Of a DNA stretch of 6,895 nucleotides, positions 5,741 through 6,895 are shown piece by piece. Source of the stretch: Peptococcaceae bacterium (GTDB lineage: Bacteria > Bacillota > DSM-12270 > Thermacetogeniales > Thermacetogeniaceae); assembly GCA_003160265.1 (NCBI GenBank), contig PLQY01000104.1:14280-21174 (forward strand), given 5' to 3'. Both the position numbers and the translations under genes were made by a program. The stretch's first letter is position 1, and each line of letters starts with the position of its first letter. The notes under the pieces are model-generated. The model made no database searches and had not been told where the DNA came from. It saw only the letters and a list, made by a program, of their open reading frames with translations.

Positions 5741-6895
5741 CTAGAGAACCGTGGTAACACCCTTGTATATCAGCCCTCGCATGCTGTCAACCGTAATCGT
5801 GCCGCCGTCACGCAGGATCTCGGTGGCGCCTCCCACTCCCACCACCACGGGAATACCCAAGTTGATGCCGACCACCGCGGCATGGGAGGTTATACCGCCC
5901 TCTTCGGTGATAATCGCCCCAGCCTTCTGCATGCCGGGGATGAAGTCGCGGTCGGTGTTGATGGCAACCAGAACATCGCCGGTGCCCACCTTCGCCTTGG
6001 CGTCCTCAGGCCTTTTGCAGATCCGCACCGTCCCGACCACCGCCCGGTTGCCGATGCCGGTCCCCCGCGCCAGAACCTCGCCGACTATGTGGACTTTGAG
6101 CAGGTTTGTCATACCAGTCACTCCTGCAGGAACACCGGCGGTGATCACGATCAGGTCGCCGCACTTGATCAACCCCTTGGTCAGGCTGATACCCACGGCC
6201 TCCGTGATCATCTGGTCGGTGTTGTGGATCATGGGCGCATTCAGGGGCTGCGCCCCCCAGACCAGGCACAGCTTGCGGGATACCTGCTCGCTCGGGCTGA
6301 CCGCCACAATCGGGGCTTTGGGCCTGTACTTGGAAACATTACGGGCGGTGAAGCCGGACTTGGTGGAAGTGATGATGACCGCCGCCCCCAGGTCTTGAGC
6401 GGTTGTGCAGGTAGCATAGCTGATGGCGTCGGTGATGGTGTGGCCGGTGGAAGCTGCCCGCTGCCGCAGCAACTCGGCGTAATTCAGCGACTCCTCGGTG
6501 CGCTCGGCGATCCTGGCCATAACCTTGACCGACTCTACCGGATACTTGCCGACCGCAGTCTCACCCGAGAGCATCACGGCGTCGGTGCCATCCAGAATGG
6601 CGTTGGCCACGTCGCTGGCCTCCGCCCGGGTTGGCCGCGGATTATAGATCATCGATTCCAGCATCTGGGTGGCCGTGACCACTGGCTTGCCGGCATGATT
6701 GCACCTTCTGATAATCTCCTTCTGAATCAGGGGAACATCTTCGGCGGGGATCTCAACTCCCAGGTCGCCCCGGGCTACCATCACCCCGTCGGCCACTTTG
6801 ATGATCTCTTCGAGGTTCTTGACCCCCTCCTGGCTTTCGATCTTGGCGATAATGTGGATATCCGCATCCCTGTCTTCCAGCAGGCGCCTGATGGT
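5741..6895 (-). CDS. pyk: Pyruvate kinase, C-terminal part with extra PEP-utilising-like domain (5' truncated by window)
   Basis: Pyruvate kinase makes pyruvate and ATP from phosphoenolpyruvate and ADP in the last step of glycolysis. The visible 384 residues begin inside the TIM barrel. IIAKIES gives catalytic K18 and metal-binding E20, ARGDLGVE gives metal-binding D44, and TATQMLESM (from 74) contains the active-site Thr. [14 protein letters not shown] and [14 protein letters not shown] follow, then the allosteric C domain. After about residue 274 comes the extra C-terminal sequence found in Bacillus- and Geobacillus-type enzymes, related to the phosphohistidine domain of PEP-utilising enzymes, with [11 protein letters not shown] around H338. 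If the enzyme has the usual Bacillus-type length of about 585, some 200 N-terminal residues lie beyond the right edge. An internal GTG at 6796 is not the start, because conserved sequence continues upstream. The stop is TAG (complement 5741-5743). Confidence 0.97.
   Translation of the reverse strand, partial: TIRRLLEDRDADIHIIAKIESQEGVKNLEEIIKVADGVMVARGDLGVEIPAEDVPLIQKEIIRRCNHAGKPVVTATQMLESMIYNPRPTRAEASDVANAILDGTDAVMLSGETAVGKYPVESVKVMARIAERTEESLNYAELLRQRAASTGHTITDAISYATCTTAQDLGAAVIITSTKSGFTARNVSKYRPKAPIVAVSPSEQVSRKLCLVWGAQPLNAPMIHNTDQMITEAVGISLTKGLIKCGDLIVITAGVPAGVTGMTNLLKVHIVGEVLARGTGIGNRAVVGTVRICKRPEDAKAKVGTGDVLVAINTDRDFIPGMQKAGAIITEEGGITSHAAVVGINLGIPVVVGVGGATEILRDGGTITVDSMRGLIYKGVTTVL

Overview
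The window looks like a chromosomal housekeeping segment of a moderately GC-rich, probably anaerobic Firmicute. The best guess is a deep-branching Clostridia/Peptococcaceae-type organism. Reasons: strong purine-rich Shine-Dalgarno sites, a pyruvate kinase with the extra C-terminal domain known from Bacillus/Geobacillus-type enzymes, a type A RNase P RNA (Bacilli carry type B), and a DUF763 protein, a family I associate with archaea and thermophilic bacteria. The lineage is inference. I see no insertion sequence, integrase, CRISPR array, tRNA or rRNA.

Layout, left to right. (1) 1-219 (+): a small zinc-ribbon protein, possibly cut by the left edge. (2) 220-538: a gene-free stretch packed with hairpins, ending in a composite stem followed by six T's; it reads as an unidentified structured RNA or a long structured 3' UTR on the + strand. 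(3) 572-1401 (+): a promoter and a complete YfcE-like metallophosphoesterase, then a weak terminator. (4) 1513-2940 (-): a complete HD-domain tRNA nucleotidyltransferase (CCA-adding family), convergent with the phosphoesterase. (5) 3089-4230 (+): promoter, near-perfect ribosome binding site and complete DUF763 gene, divergent from the nucleotidyltransferase. (6) 4266-4735 (-): the RNase P RNA gene rnpB with its own terminator and consensus promoter. (7) 4886-5686 (+): a cytosolic-looking serine hydrolase of the class A beta-lactamase fold. (8) 5741-6895 (-): the C-terminal 384 residues of pyruvate kinase, which runs off the right edge.

Neighbouring genes mostly alternate in strand, so most look like single-gene transcription units and there is no evident operon. 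Two loci concern tRNA maturation (rnpB for the 5' end, the nucleotidyltransferase for the 3' CCA end), with the uncharacterised DUF763 gene between them. This is suggestive only, since all three are transcribed separately. The least explained parts are the structured region at 220-538, the DUF763 gene, the insertion in the HD domain of the nucleotidyltransferase, and the beta-lactamase-fold protein that lacks the usual general-base glutamate.
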